This document shows positions 45,871 through 56,249 of a DNA stretch of 64,000 bases, piece by piece. The stretch is from Psychromonas sp. MME1. GTDB taxonomy: Bacteria; Pseudomonadota; Gammaproteobacteria; Enterobacterales; Psychromonadaceae. The stretch spans positions 434,001 through 498,000 of the forward strand of contig NZ_CP160906.1 in assembly GCF_041080865.1 (NCBI RefSeq). Direction: 5' to 3'. The notes beneath the pieces are model-generated. The model ran no database searches and was not told the DNA's origin. It saw nothing but the letters and a program-made list of their open reading frames with translations. Each line of letters begins with the position of its first letter. Position 1 is the stretch's first letter. A program made the translations under genes and the position numbers.

Positions 45871-46095
45871 GTCCGACGGGCGCTGACTCAAATAGAGTGC
45901 CGTATCATCCCCCATGTAACCCTATGTGATAGGGTATGATATATTGACTTTTTTATTGATTTAATCATCAATAATGATTGCTTAGTTGCTGAGTTATCCG
46001 TATTATGCGCCCTTCACTTTATTGCTGAATTAGTGATCGGCAATAATCATTTAAAATAGGTTAATTCACTTAACCACAAAATACTGGAGTATGTT

Positions 46096-46365
46096 ATGTC
46101 ACTAAGTGCACAACAGAAAGCTGAAATTGTAGCAAAATTTGGTCGCGCAGAAGGCGATACTGGTTCAACTGAAGTACAAGTTGCATTATACACTGCACAA
46201 ATCAACCATTTACAAGGTCACTTCAAAGAGCACATCCACGATCATCACAGCCGTCGTGGTCTATTACGTATGGTTAGTCAACGTCGTAAATTACTTGACT
46301 ACTTAAAGCGTAAAAATGTTGCATCTTACACAGCATTAATCGCAGAATTAGGCCTACGTCGTTAA
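46096..46365 (+). CDS. rpsO: 30S ribosomal protein S15
   Basis: Primary binder of the central domain of 16S rRNA. The 89-residue protein is a close match to the E. coli protein: [20 protein letters not shown] near 15-34, [20 protein letters not shown] near 45-64. The GGAG site lies ten bases before the ATG. It is paired with pnp, as in E. coli, with a terminator between them. Autoregulation through a leader pseudoknot is known in E. coli; I did not resolve one here. Confidence 0.98.
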   Translation: MSLSAQQKAEIVAKFGRAEGDTGSTEVQVALYTAQINHLQGHFKEHIHDHHSRRGLLRMVSQRRKLLDYLKRKNVASYTALIAELGLRR

Positions 46366-46387
46366 TTCTGAGTTTAAAAAACCTTTT

Positions 46388-46414
46388 AAAAAGAGCCTAT
46401 ATGGCTCTTTTTTT
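46388..46414 (+). terminator. intrinsic terminator between rpsO and pnp
   Basis: AAAAAGAGCC, loop TATAT, GGCTCTTTTT with more T. Part of transcription probably reads through into pnp as in E. coli. Confidence 0.9.
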
Positions 46415-46511
46415 GTTTATGCCGTAGGAAAGTTATTTCATTGGAAGCAGTTTCAGCTATACTATCGGCGCGATAAAAAGCATAAAAATTAAATTTATTA
46501 AAGGAAAAAAA

Positions 46512-48615
46512 ATGACTCCTATTGTTAAAAGTTTCCAGTATGGTGAACATACGGTAACACTAGAGACTGGCGTAATTGCTCGTCAAGCGACAGCCGCTGT
46601 AATGTGTAGCATGGACGATACTTCTGTATTCGTTTCGGTTGTTGGGAAAAACGCAGATGATGAAGAGCGTGATTTCTTTCCGCTTACCGTGAATTATCAA
46701 GAAAAAACCTATGCAGCGGGTAAAATTCCAGGTGGTTTCTTCAAACGTGAAGGCCGTCCATCTGAAGAAGAAACGCTAATTGCACGTCTTATTGACCGTC
46801 CAGTGCGTCCTCTGTTCCCTGAAGGTTTCAAAAACGAAGTACAAGTGATTGCAACAGTTGTTTCAATCAACCCTGAAGTTAATCCTGATATCGTTGCTAT
46901 GATTGGTACTTCTGCTGCATTAGCTATTTCAGGTATGCCTTTTAATGGCCCTATTGGTTGTGCGCGCGTTGGTTATAAAGAAGGCCAATACCTACTAAAC
47001 CCAACCAAAACTGAATTAGAAACAAGTGAACTTGACCTTGTTGTATCAGGTACAGACAGCGCCGTATTAATGGTTGAATCTGAAGCCTCTATTCTTTCTG
47101 AAGATGTGATGTTAGGTGCGGTTGTATTTGGTCACGATGAGCAACAAGCGGTTATTTCTGCAATCAAAGAGTTTGCAGCAGAGGTTGCTCGCCCAGCTTG
47201 GGATTGGACTGCACCTGCTCGTAATGAAGCATTAGATGCTTTAGTTGCACAGGAAGCGCGTGCGCGTTTCGAAGAAGCGTACCAGATCAGTGATAAAGGT
47301 CAGCGTTACGATGCGGTTAAAGCGATTACTACTGACGTTAAAGAAAAATTATTAGCGGCAGATGAAACATTAAATGCTAAACAGGTAGGTGAATATCTGC
47401 ATGATTTAGAAAAAACAGTAGTACGTACCCGTATCATTAAAGGTGAGCCTCGCATCGATGGACGTGATCCTGAAAGTGTTCGCGCACTTGATGTGCGTAC
47501 TGGCGTTTTACCTCGTACTCACGGATCATCACTCTTTACTCGTGGTGAAACACAAGCATTAGTTGTTGCGACATTAGGTACGCAACGTGATGCACAAATT
47601 ATCGACAGCTTAATGGGAGAGAAAAGATCACTTCCTATTGCATTATAACTTCCCTCCATACTGTGTAGGTGAAACAGGTTTTGTTGGTTCGCCTAAGCGT
47701 CGTGAAATTGGTCACGGTCGTCTTGCTAAACGTGGTGTTTTAGCGGTAATGCCGACGGTTGAAGAGTTCCCATATACAGTACGTGTTGTATCGGAAATTA
47801 CGGAATCTAACGGTTCATCTTCAATGGCTTCTGTTTGTGGTTCTTCTCTTGCGTTGATGGATGCAGGTGTCCCTCTTAAAGCTTCCGTTGCTGGTATTGC
47901 GATGGGTCTTGTTAAAGAAGGCGATGACTTCGTTGTTCTTTCTGATATCTTAGGTGATGAAGATCATCTTGGTGATATGGACTTTAAAGTTGCTGGTACA
48001 ACTAACGGTATCACAGCACTGCAAATGGATATCAAAATTGAAGGTATCACACGTGAAATCATGCAAATTGCTTTAAACCAAGCAAAAGCGGCACGCTTAC
48101 ACATATTATCTGTAATGGATGAAGCTATCTCTGAAGGTCGTGATGATATTTCACAGTTTGCGCCTCGTATTCATACACTGAAAATTAACACGGATAAAAT
48201 TCGTGATGTTATCGGTAAAGGTGGTGCGGTTATTCGTGCGCTATGTGAAGAAACGGGCACTACGATTGAAATTGAAGATGACGGTACCGTTAAAATTGCT
48301 GCAACTTCAGGAGAACAAGCTGATGATGCGATTAACCGTATTAAAGCACTGACTGCTGAGGTAGAAGTGGGGGCTATTTACACGGGCAAAGTCGTTCGTT
48401 TAGCTGATTTCGGTGCATTTGTAAACATACTTCCAGGTAAAGATGGGTTGGTTCATATCTCGCAAATCTGTGAAGAGCGTGTACAAAAAGTAGCGGATCA
48501 CTTGTCTGAAGGACAAGAAGTAAAAGTTAAAGTACTAGAAGTTGATCGCCAAGGTCGTGTACGTTTAAGTATTAAAGAAGCTACTGAGAAGAAAGACGTA
48601 CCAGCAGCAGAATAA
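46512..48615 (+). pseudogene. pnp: polynucleotide phosphorylase, frameshifted in mid-gene
   Basis: 3'-5' phosphorolytic exoribonuclease of the degradosome, about 700 residues when joined. The first frame (46512-47648) covers the first RNase PH domain and the start of the second, to [12 protein letters not shown], and then leaves the family with KRSLPIAL and a stop. From about 47626 the next frame continues [20 protein letters not shown], the catalytic region, a KH domain ([15 protein letters not shown]) and an S1 domain ([19 protein letters not shown]). The break is at GAGAAAAGATCAC: deletion of one A or addition of two bases restores the frame. Since pnp matters for cold growth, a sequence error is likely. 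Confidence 0.93.
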
Positions 48616-48631
48616 TCATTTTATTGATTGC

Positions 48632-48660
48632 AAAAAGGAAGCTTAGGCTTCCTTTTTTTA
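48632..48660 (+). terminator. intrinsic terminator of pnp
   Basis: AAAAAGGAAGC, loop TTAG, GCTTCCTTTTTTT: an 11-bp perfect stem with T-run. Confidence 0.92.
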
Positions 48661-48712
48661 TGCCTGAAAGAAAATTGAGAAGATGCATTGTTGTGGAAAT
48701 TATCTACACGCA

Positions 48713-48738
48713 TAAAAAAGCCGAGTGAGACTCGGCTT
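48713..48738 (-). terminator. intrinsic terminator of satP
   Basis: On the minus strand AAGCCGAGT, loop CTC, ACTCGGCTT is followed by TTTT. Perfect 9-bp stem 34 bases after the satP stop. Confidence 0.88.
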
Positions 48739-48771
48739 AACTAAAGAAAGTCGGTGTGCTAGAAAAATTTA

Positions 48772-49341
48772 TTACTTTGCTTCACCAATAGGTAAAACAG
48801 TGCGACCAAATTGTTCATTGATGACTTCTGCCATTGCTAAGTAAATAGCGCTTAGACCACAGATAATACCTTCAAAGCCAGCAATGGTGCCAATCAAGCT
48901 TGAGCCAGTAAAATCACGAGCAGCAAGTAAAAAGAAAAGAACAGTTAGGCTTGCAAAAATAAACTTAAGCACAAAGTTGCCACGTAGTGTTGCGATAAAC
49001 ATAAATGCAGTGAAAACACCCCACATGACTAAATACCAAGCCATAAATGCATGTGGTGTCGCTTCCGCCCAACCTAAGGTAGGCATTACGATTAATGCAA
49101 CAAGACTTACCCAGAAAAAGCCATAGGATGTAAATGCAGTTAAGCCAAAGGTATTACCTTTTTTAAATTCAAGAATACCGGCTATGATTTGTGCTGCGCC
49201 ACCATAGCAAAGACCCATTGCAAGAATCATTGCACTAATAGGAAAAAAACCCGCATTATGAATGTTAAGTAAGACTGTTGTCATACCGAAACCCATTAAG
49301 CCAAGCGGCCCTGGATTTGCTAAATTTAGAGATTGTGACAC
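48772..49341 (-). CDS. satP: acetate/succinate uptake transporter (GPR1/FUN34/YaaH family)
   Basis: Six-helix membrane protein importing acetate and succinate with protons. The 189 residues begin with the signature NPGPLGLMGFGMTTVLLNIH (9-28), then GLCYGGAAQIIAGILEFKKG near 43-62 and AFTSYGFFWVSLVALIV near 68. Length matches E. coli SatP (188). It is transcribed alone on the minus strand, converging on pnp. With Acs (2.8 kb) it would give acetate uptake and activation. Confidence 0.92.
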   Translation of the reverse strand: MSQSLNLANPGPLGLMGFGMTTVLLNIHNAGFFPISAMILAMGLCYGGAAQIIAGILEFKKGNTFGLTAFTSYGFFWVSLVALIVMPTLGWAEATPHAFMAWYLVMWGVFTAFMFIATLRGNFVLKFIFASLTVLFFLLAARDFTGSSLIGTIAGFEGIICGLSAIYLAMAEVINEQFGRTVLPIGEAK

Positions 49342-49601
49342 GTTAGATACCTTTTGTTAGTTGAATAGGGAAGATCGCGCGCACGATAACATGGAAAAAA
49401 TGTTTGTAAAGTGATTTGTAACAATAAATATCAAGTCACCTTTTTATCGGTTTTTAGTTGATTTATATATCAGTTCTAATTTATTTCCGTTTTAACGAAC
49501 TTAATTTGCTGAGCGATAAAATGTTTGTATAAATTTTATTAGTGTTGTTCAATAAAATAGGTAGAATTAGAGAAATTTCCTATGAAAATGAACTTTGACT
49601 A

Positions 49602-50375
49602 ATGACACTAACTACTCCCACTTTATCGATAAAAAATTTGCATAAATCATTTGCTGACAATGAAGTACTGAAAGGTATTGATTTAGATGCCTATAAAGGT
49701 GATGTTATATCAATTTTGGGCGCGTCAGGTTCAGGAAAAAGTACATTACTGCGTTGTGTTAATTTACTTGAAACGCCTACATCCGGTGACATACTGGTAA
49801 ATGGTGAGTTGATTGAAATGAGAGTGGATAAAAATCGAGGTGCAGTGCCTGTTTCAATGCAACAGGTAGAGCGTATTCGTTCTCGTTTGGCAATGGTATT
49901 CCAAAGCTTTAACTTATGGTCACATCTGACAGTATTAGAAAATGTCATTGAAGCTCCTGTGCATGTACTTGGCGTTCCTAAAAAAGAGGCGATTGTTAAA
50001 GCAGAGGCATTTTTGCAACGAGTCGGTTTATATGAACGTAAGGATTATTATCCTGGGCAGCTCTCTGGTGGCCAACAGCAGCGTGTTGCAATTGCCAGAG
50101 CTTTAGCTGTTGAACCTGAAGTGATGCTGTTTGATGAACCGACGTCAGCACTCGATCCAGAGCTTGTTGGCGAGGTACTGAGTGTAATGCAAGGTTTAGC
50201 AGAAGAGGGGCGAACGATGTTAGTTGTCACTCATGAAATGGCATTTGCACGCGATGTATCGAGTAAGGTTTTATTTTTACATAAAGGTTTAGTCGAAGAG
50301 GAGGGGAAACCTGAAGATATTTTTAATAACCCTTCATCGGAACGATTTAAACAATTTATTTCGTCTGTTTATTAA
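49602..50375 (+). CDS. hisP: HisP-like ATPase of a basic amino acid ABC importer
   Basis: Nucleotide-binding subunit of a polar amino acid importer, 257 residues. It shows Walker [10 protein letters not shown] near 38-46, the HisP-type insertion after residue 70, [20 protein letters not shown] near 103-122 with the Q-loop, signature LSGGQQQR near 158 and Walker [15 protein letters not shown] near 174. These fit HisP/AotP better than ArtP. It leads the set with a binding protein and two permeases. The predicted cargo is histidine, arginine, lysine or ornithine. Confidence 0.88.
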   Translation: MTLTTPTLSIKNLHKSFADNEVLKGIDLDAYKGDVISILGASGSGKSTLLRCVNLLETPTSGDILVNGELIEMRVDKNRGAVPVSMQQVERIRSRLAMVFQSFNLWSHLTVLENVIEAPVHVLGVPKKEAIVKAEAFLQRVGLYERKDYYPGQLSGGQQQRVAIARALAVEPEVMLFDEPTSALDPELVGEVLSVMQGLAEEGRTMLVVTHEMAFARDVSSKVLFLHKGLVEEEGKPEDIFNNPSSERFKQFISSVY

Positions 50376-50422
50376 TGTAATTTATTAATAAAAACAATTT
50401 TACTGTTAAATAAGGATATACA

Positions 50423-51193
50423 ATGAAAAAAACTAGCTTACTTATTGCACTTTTTGCTTTGTCTTTTAATGTTGCTCAGGCAAAAGAGTGGAAGCAGATC
50501 CGTATTGGTGTAGAAGGTGCCTACCCGCCATTTAGCAAAACAGAAGCTGATGGCAGTGTGACTGGGTTTGATATTGATATTGCTAATGCGCTTTGTGCTG
50601 AAATGAAAGCGAAATGTACGCTTGTTAAACAGGATTGGGATGGCATTATTCCTGCATTATTGGCGCGTAAGTATGATGCTATTATTGCAACAATGGATAT
50701 TACCGCTGAGCGTAAAAAGAAAGTGGCGTTTACTGATAAATATCAACATATCCCTGCGCGTTTTGTTGCTTTAAAAGGTGCAGAGTACCAAGGTGATGAC
50801 TCCTTTATGAAGGGCAAAAAAATCGGTGTACAACGTGCGACTACAATGGATTTATACATTTCAGATAATTACCCAAGTGCAGAAATCAAACGTTACGGCT
50901 CCGCTGACGAAGCGTATCTTGATTTAAAAGCAAATCGTTTAGATTATGTAATGGCTGACTCTGCAGCTATTTCTGATGGTTTATTGAATAAAGAGGGCGG
51001 GGAAAAGTTCGCCTTTATTGGTCCAAAATTAAATGATCCAAAATGGTTTGGTGAAGGTGCGGGTATTGCTGTGCGTAAACAAGATAAAGATCTTGTTGAG
51101 CAATTTAATAAAGCCATTCAAGCTATTCGTGCTAATGGTACGTATAAAACAATCCAAGACAAATATTTTAGCTTTGACGTTTATGGCGGTTAG
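50423..51193 (+). CDS. periplasmic basic amino acid-binding protein (HisJ/ArgT-like)
   Basis: A 256-residue periplasmic solute-binding protein. The signal peptide MKKTSLLIALFALSFNVAQA is followed by IRIGVEGAYPPFSKTEADGS and VTGFDIDIANALCAEMKAKC, matching the cluster 3 SBP family of HisJ, ArgT and ArtJ. The disulfide pair (Cys at about 59 and 66) is present. YDAIIATMDITAERKKKVAF near 93-112 carries the ligand-binding Arg/Thr. Specificity among basic amino acids cannot be told. A GAAA-loop terminator follows before the permease gene, which would give more of this protein than of the permeases. Confidence 0.88.
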   Translation: MKKTSLLIALFALSFNVAQAKEWKQIRIGVEGAYPPFSKTEADGSVTGFDIDIANALCAEMKAKCTLVKQDWDGIIPALLARKYDAIIATMDITAERKKKVAFTDKYQHIPARFVALKGAEYQGDDSFMKGKKIGVQRATTMDLYISDNYPSAEIKRYGSADEAYLDLKANRLDYVMADSAAISDGLLNKEGGEKFAFIGPKLNDPKWFGEGAGIAVRKQDKDLVEQFNKAIQAIRANGTYKTIQDKYFSFDVYGG

Positions 51194-51219
51194 CAATAAA
51201 ATTTGTTAAGGATCCATAC

Positions 51220-51246
51220 AAAGGATGGGAAACCATCCTTTTTTAT
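51220..51246 (+). terminator. hairpin with T-run between binding-protein and permease genes
   Basis: AAAGGATGG, loop GAAA, CCATCCTTTTTT: a 9-bp stem capped by a stable GNRA tetraloop and followed by T. It lies within the HisJ-like to HisQ gap and should act as a partial terminator. Confidence 0.87.
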
Positions 51247-51267
51247 TGAGTTTTGAAAGAATCACTT

Positions 51268-52008
51268 ATGCATGAATTAATAAATTATCAAGGAATATTG
51301 CTCACTGGTGCTTGGCTAACCGTTCAAGTGGCATTGTTGTCTCTGCTTTTAGCGGTTATTTTAGGCTTGCTCGGGGCGCTTGCAAAATTATCCCAGTCAC
51401 GTCTGTTAAAGGGCATTGCAACACTCTATACCACCGTTATTCGTGGTATTCCTGATCTAATTCTGATGTTGTTGATTTTTTTTGGTGGGCAGATGCTCGT
51501 TAATAACTTGAGCTATAACTTAAATGAGTGGTTAAACGACATTATTACCCGTTTTCAACCTAGCCACGAGTGGTACTCCTTTTTGCCCGATTATATTGAT
51601 GTCAGCCCCTATTTTGCCGGAATCATGACAATTGGTTTTATTTTTGGTGCCTATATGGCAGAAACCTTTCGTGGCGCATATTTGGCGGTTGAAAAAGGCC
51701 AGTTGGAAGCAGCTAGAGCCTATGGTATGAATCCATATAAGATTTTTGTACGTGTCATGTTTCCACAGATGATGCGTCATGCATTACCTGGAATCGGTAA
51801 TAACTGGTTAGTCTTATTAAAAACCACCTCATTAGTTTCAATTATTGGTCTACAGGATATGGTGAAAGTAGCAGGAGATGCAGCTGGCTCTACACAGCAG
51901 CCCTTTACGTTTTACCTAGCCGTTGCCTTAGTTTTTCTTTTTTTTACTTCAGTATCAACTGCATTTTTAAGTTATGCTGAGCGTAAATATAGCATTCAGA
52001 CGAGATAG
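51268..52008 (+). CDS. hisQ: HisQ-like permease of the basic amino acid importer
   Basis: A 246-residue inner-membrane permease with about five helices. LTGAWLTVQVALLSLLLAVI near 9-28, TVIRGIPDLILMLLIFFGGQ near 54-73, and the EAA loop EAARAYGMNPYKIFVRVMFP near 151-170 that contacts the ATPase. It is closer to HisQ than to HisM by the RGIPDLILMLLIF stretch. ATG 51268 is used; a TTG five codons upstream is less likely. It is followed five bases later by the second permease. Confidence 0.88.
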   Translation: MHELINYQGILLTGAWLTVQVALLSLLLAVILGLLGALAKLSQSRLLKGIATLYTTVIRGIPDLILMLLIFFGGQMLVNNLSYNLNEWLNDIITRFQPSHEWYSFLPDYIDVSPYFAGIMTIGFIFGAYMAETFRGAYLAVEKGQLEAARAYGMNPYKIFVRVMFPQMMRHALPGIGNNWLVLLKTTSLVSIIGLQDMVKVAGDAAGSTQQPFTFYLAVALVFLFFTSVSTAFLSYAERKYSIQTR

Positions 52009-52013
52009 GGCGC

Positions 52014-52688
52014 ATGGACTTTTCAATTATAATCAATGAGTTTCCTTTCTATTTGCAAGGTTTATGGACGACGATTTGGCTCGTGGCCATTTCATTGGTA
52101 CTTGGTTTATTGATTGCTATTCCCGTTGGTATTTTACGTGGCAGTAATCATTACTTAGTTAAGGGGCCTGCTTGGCTCTACATGTACTTTTTTCGTGGTA
52201 CGCCCTTGCTAGTGCAATTATTTATTATCTATTACGGTTCCGCGCAGTTTGTACAATTGCACGATAGTTGGTTATGGAACTACTTTCAAGAAGCTTGGTT
52301 TTGTGCTCTGTTAGCATTTACTTTAAATACAGGGGCTTATACGGCAGAAATCGTTCGTGGAGTTATCGCAACGATGCCCGCAGGTGAAATAGAGGCTGCC
52401 AAAGCCTATGGTATGAGTAAGTGGAAAATTTTGCGTCGTATTACCTTGCCTAACTCTATGCGTCGAGCTTTACCCGCATACAGTAATGAAATTATTTTTA
52501 TGATCCATGGTAGTGCCATTGCGGGGGTTATTACTATTGTCGATATAACGGGGGCAGCACGCGTCGTCAACGCGCGCTATTATGCCCCATTTGAAGCTTA
52601 CTTAATGGCCGGTTTGCTGTATATGTGTCTGACCTTTTCTGTTATTTACGCCTTTAAAAAATGGGAAAAACGCTATTCGCTGAGCTAA
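52014..52688 (+). CDS. hisM: HisM-like permease of the basic amino acid importer
   Basis: A 224-residue permease partner of the preceding gene. GLWTTIWLVAISLVLGLLIA near 16-35, YFFRGTPLLVQLFIIYYGSA near 59-78 and the EAA loop EIEAAKAYGMSKWKILRRIT near 125-144 are typical of HisM. The C-terminus (KWEKRYSL) ends as in the family. The set order P-J-Q-M suggests one transcription unit with the attenuating hairpin after the binding-protein gene. Confidence 0.88.
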   Translation: MDFSIIINEFPFYLQGLWTTIWLVAISLVLGLLIAIPVGILRGSNHYLVKGPAWLYMYFFRGTPLLVQLFIIYYGSAQFVQLHDSWLWNYFQEAWFCALLAFTLNTGAYTAEIVRGVIATMPAGEIEAAKAYGMSKWKILRRITLPNSMRRALPAYSNEIIFMIHGSAIAGVITIVDITGAARVVNARYYAPFEAYLMAGLLYMCLTFSVIYAFKKWEKRYSLS

Positions 52689-53049
52689 TTATAAAAATAA
52701 AATGGCGTTAGGGTTAATCGGTATATTAGATAAGTTATTAACAAACGTATGATAAATGTTAGTGCAGAATGTTTTACCTTTTACCTAGTAAGGAGGAGGA
52801 ATATTGTAGCGGTATCGTCTTTTTTTATTTGATTTTGTTGGAATACGAACGGTTACGTGATTAACATTAATTTTGAGAAGTATTTATTACTTTTAATCTT
52901 TAATTATCGTATCTAACAGTTAATTTATTCAAACTCATGGTATATTTACAAAAATTATTTTATCAACGCGATAATGTCACTAATTATTAGCTCCATCTAG
53001 TAAATGTGTCACACTGATTCGCGAAGTTTTATTAGGGATTTTATAAAGT
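52689..53049. other. intergenic region, nothing specific
   Basis: AT-rich, 361 bases. I see no gene, strong hairpin or known repeat. AAGGAGGAGGAATATTG at about 52790 looks like a ribosome site but no open frame follows. It probably holds the promoter of the secreted protein. Confidence 0.4.
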
Positions 53050-54345
53050 ATGGAAATAAAAGTATTAGCAGTTGCTTTAAGCTTTCTGTCATGTTCAGCT
53101 ATCGCTGACGTAAAAACAATAGCCTCTGATGCGCACGAAAATAGTGAAGTAACCGTACAAAATATTGGGGATACGGCCTGTGTTTTTAACTATAAAAACA
53201 GTGATTACCTCACAACAGAGGGGATGCCTGTATTTTATACCTTTCAAGTTGAGCTCAAAGAAGGCGAGTTACAGGAGGGGATGCAATCTTGGTTACCCTA
53301 CGGAATAAAACCTGGGGAGCCTAGTACCTTAGCATTTTACGATAAAAAAATCGGTAAAATCTATGAGTATACCTATAAAGTTTCTTCCTATGGCGAGCTT
53401 TTTTATCAAACAGACTTGTTTACCCATTTCTTGAATGTAGATAAAATTCAAATGCGTCAGGGCGGTGTGACAATAGATATGCCTGTTTATAGCAATAGCG
53501 GCATATCAAGTAAAACAATAAAGGCTTTTCAAAGTTGTGTTAATGATCTTAATGGCGCCTTGAAAACATATTGTAAAAGCTCTACTGACGCCTCTAAACA
53601 GTGCTTAGCCAAAAAATCGAATGCTAAAAAAGCATCTGTTAATGAAGTTATTAAAGACGATCCCGATTTTATTGCAGCGGCTAAACTCAAAGAGTTGGAA
53701 AAGTCAAAGGGATCAGAATCTATAAGTACGCCTGTTGTAAGTCAAGATGGTCAAGATAAAAAAGCATTCGAAGATGCTGTTGCCCTTGAAGTAGCAAAGG
53801 CGCTTAAACAAGCGCGCATTAAAGCTCTTGCTAGAGAGGCAAAACAAGCTGCTGAAGAAAAAAACAAGAAGAAAATTTCTATCTTTATTGATAATCCTGA
53901 AGGACCCTATCAACTTAATCGATATGGCAAACATAGTGCTGCTAATGTAAAAATTTCTAACGGTGGGTTACGTGGTAATATTATGCGCATTAGTTATTTG
54001 GGCAATAAAGATGTTGCCTATTTTGCGACTAAAAATGCGATAGATTACTCTGAATATACTTATCTTGAATTTGACCTTAAGCTAATCGCAGATCCGCATC
54101 CTAACTTTAATCTAAATATCAAGATGGATTGTGCGGGTTATTGTAGTTCAGGTCCATACAAGATAGAAAAACCAAGACTTGGAGAGTGGAAGCACTACAA
54201 GGTTCCGTTAGAGGATTTGCTTAATAACCCTGGTTCGAACCTTAATCTTATTAATGTCTATGTGCCATTTGCCGTTTTCCCAGATTGGGGAAGTCAAAAT
54301 GGGGTTAAATTACAAGTAGATAGTATTACCCTGTCAAACTATTAA
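53050..54345 (+). CDS. secreted protein of unknown function, paralog 1
   Basis: A 431-residue exported protein. Signal peptide VLAVALSFLSCSAIA (cleavage after AIA near 19). N-terminal domain to about 175 (EVTVQNIGDTACVFNYKNSD, MPVFYTFQVELKEGELQEGM), with a conserved cysteine set; a Lys/Ala-rich coiled-coil from about 180 to 275 (ALEVAKALKQARIKALAREA); and a beta C-terminal domain (about 280-431) with YLEFDLKLIADPHPNF and GEWKHYKVPLEDLL, then PFAVFPDWGSQNGVKLQVDS. The last part resembles the galactose-binding-like ExoP type of carbohydrate-binding domain, which is inference. A paralog follows at 54913. Confidence 0.72.
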   Translation: MEIKVLAVALSFLSCSAIADVKTIASDAHENSEVTVQNIGDTACVFNYKNSDYLTTEGMPVFYTFQVELKEGELQEGMQSWLPYGIKPGEPSTLAFYDKKIGKIYEYTYKVSSYGELFYQTDLFTHFLNVDKIQMRQGGVTIDMPVYSNSGISSKTIKAFQSCVNDLNGALKTYCKSSTDASKQCLAKKSNAKKASVNEVIKDDPDFIAAAKLKELEKSKGSESISTPVVSQDGQDKKAFEDAVALEVAKALKQARIKALAREAKQAAEEKNKKKISIFIDNPEGPYQLNRYGKHSAANVKISNGGLRGNIMRISYLGNKDVAYFATKNAIDYSEYTYLEFDLKLIADPHPNFNLNIKMDCAGYCSSGPYKIEKPRLGEWKHYKVPLEDLLNNPGSNLNLINVYVPFAVFPDWGSQNGVKLQVDSITLSNY

Positions 54346-54912
54346 AACATGACTTATTAATTACCATTATTTGAGCAGAGGATAACACTCTGCTCCTTTT
54401 CTCTAATCATCCATTTGTTGTAACGTCTAAGACCAACCCGCATAATATTGTGATCATAACTTGCTGAGGAAAAATAAGGGAGAGCAAGCGACATAATTGA
54501 GTAATAGTAGTCGATTGCGATTGCATGCAACGCCGCAATTTATTATTTTAAGCCGCAAAGATAGATCAGATACTTATGTCGATTGGTATAAATAGAATCA
54601 TATAATCAAAGTAATGACTCTCTGTTTTGTGAAAGCGCTTCCATTTGTGTTGTAGTTCTCTTTTTGGCTGTTCGTTAATCTGTATAATTTGCCTTTAGAT
54701 GTTGATCAATTGTTAGCGTAATATCATCTATCATAGATTTTGCTTTAAAGCATAAATAGAGCAGCTATCTTTGTAAATGATACTGTTTCTACTCTTTAAG
54801 TTACTAACTACAAAAAAGGAAGCGCTTACAATTTGGGTTGGGTATGTCAATTTTAGATAAATGAATATCGTTAATTGGCTTTGATATTTTAATAAAAGGA
54901 ATATTATAAAAT
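54346..54912. other. gap between paralogs with a degenerate MITE copy
   Basis: No gene is seen in these 567 bases. It contains the degenerate MITE-A copy (54430-54589) and AT-rich sequence. GAAAGCGCTTCC at about 54634 and GGAAGCGCTTAC at about 54818 are two near-palindromic GAAGCGCTT motifs, which could be operator sites of a LacI-like regulator. Confidence 0.5.
54430..54589. repeat. MITE-like element A, degenerate copy 3
   Basis: The right end GCAAAGATAGATCAGATACT and CGATTGGTAT matches the right end of copies 1 and 2 with several changes; the left end AGACCAACCCG matches ATACCAATCGG poorly. The length of 160 bp agrees with the 162-163 bp of the intact copies. Confidence 0.6.
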
Positions 54913-56249
54913 ATGCGAAATAACATTTTAGTCGTGGCGTTGAGTTTACTCTCTTATTCAGTTGCAGCTGAGGTAAAAACAGTTGCCCATAATGAGAATA
55001 AACATAGTGAAGTGCGTATGCAGAATATCGGTGATACTGCGTGTGTTTTAACCTACAAAAATAGTGATTATCTAACGACAGAGGGAATGCCTGTATTTTA
55101 TACTTTCCAAGCTGAACTCAAAGAAGGGGAATTACAAAAAGGGATGCAATCTTGGTTACCCTATGGAATAAAACCAGGTGAGCCTAGTACGTTAGCTTTT
55201 TATGATAAAAAAATCGGCAAAATTTATGAGTATGCAGATGATACTTCTGTGTATGGCGAGTTGTTTTATAAAAAAGAGTTATTCGACCTTTTCTTAGCTG
55301 TAGATAAAATTCAAATGCGTCAGGGAGGAGTAACAATTGATATGCCGGTTTACAATAAAATTGATATGCCAGCTAAAACGGTAAATGCCTTTAAAAACTG
55401 TATTAAAGACCTTGATGTAGCGTTGAAAAAATATTGTAAAGGTTCTAAGGACGCCTCTAAATTATGTTTAGCTAAAATAGCCGAAGCTAAAAAAGTATCG
55501 GTCAAAGAGGTCATTAAGGACGATCCTGAGTTTCTTGCTGCCGCTAAAATTAAGGAGTTAGAAAAATCGAAGCTCCCTGAGTCTACAAAAACTTCTGATG
55601 CTAAAAATGAGGCTGCCGCAGCTGCTGCAGCAAAGAAGGCGTTTGATGAAGCTGTCGCACTTGAAGTGGCCAAAGCACTTAAAGAAGCAAGCAAGAAAGC
55701 AATTGATGAATCTGCTAACGATGCAGAGCCTGTTGCCATTGCTAAAACGCCAGAAATGCCAGCCGTTAAAAAAAGGAAAATACTTGATATTTATACGGAG
55801 GGCGTTTCTGAGCCCTATCGTTTAAGAAAATATGCGCAATATGACACTGTTTCGACTAATACAGCGATGGATGGAGAACACGGTCAGGTATCCCGTGTTC
55901 GCTATTCCACAAATAAAGGGGTTGCTTATTTCGATAGTAGTGGTGGCATCGATTATTCGGATTATAATTATCTTGAATTTGATTTAAAATTAGTTTCAGA
56001 TCCTCGTGATGATGGTGGTCTTTTTATTAAAATGGATTGTTTTCACCCTTGCAATTGGGGCCGTTTCCCATTAGAAAACCTGAGTTGGATAAGTGGACAC
56101 ATTACTCGGTTACATTAAAAGATTTGGTTAATTATTCAGGCTCGACATTGGATTTACGCAATGTTAATGCACCATTTGCTATTTTACCTGATTGGGGAAA
56201 TCAACGTGGCGTAGTGTTAATGATAGATAATGTGCGTATGAGTAATTAG
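54913..56249 (+). pseudogene. secreted protein of unknown function, paralog 2, frameshifted
   Basis: Tandem paralog of the gene at 53050, with nearly identical stretches such as YLTTEGMPVFYTF and MQSWLPYGIKPGEPSTLAFY. Signal peptide, Cys-containing N-terminal domain and an Ala/Lys-rich coiled coil (KNEAAAAAAAKKAFDEAVAL) are intact. The C-terminal domain breaks at a four-G run (56057-56060): the first frame ends at 56118, while the next frame continues RKPELDKWTHYSVTLKDLVN and PFAILPDWGNQRGVVLMIDN to 56249. One extra G would give a full 445-residue protein like paralog 1. It may be an error or an inactive copy. Confidence 0.78.
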
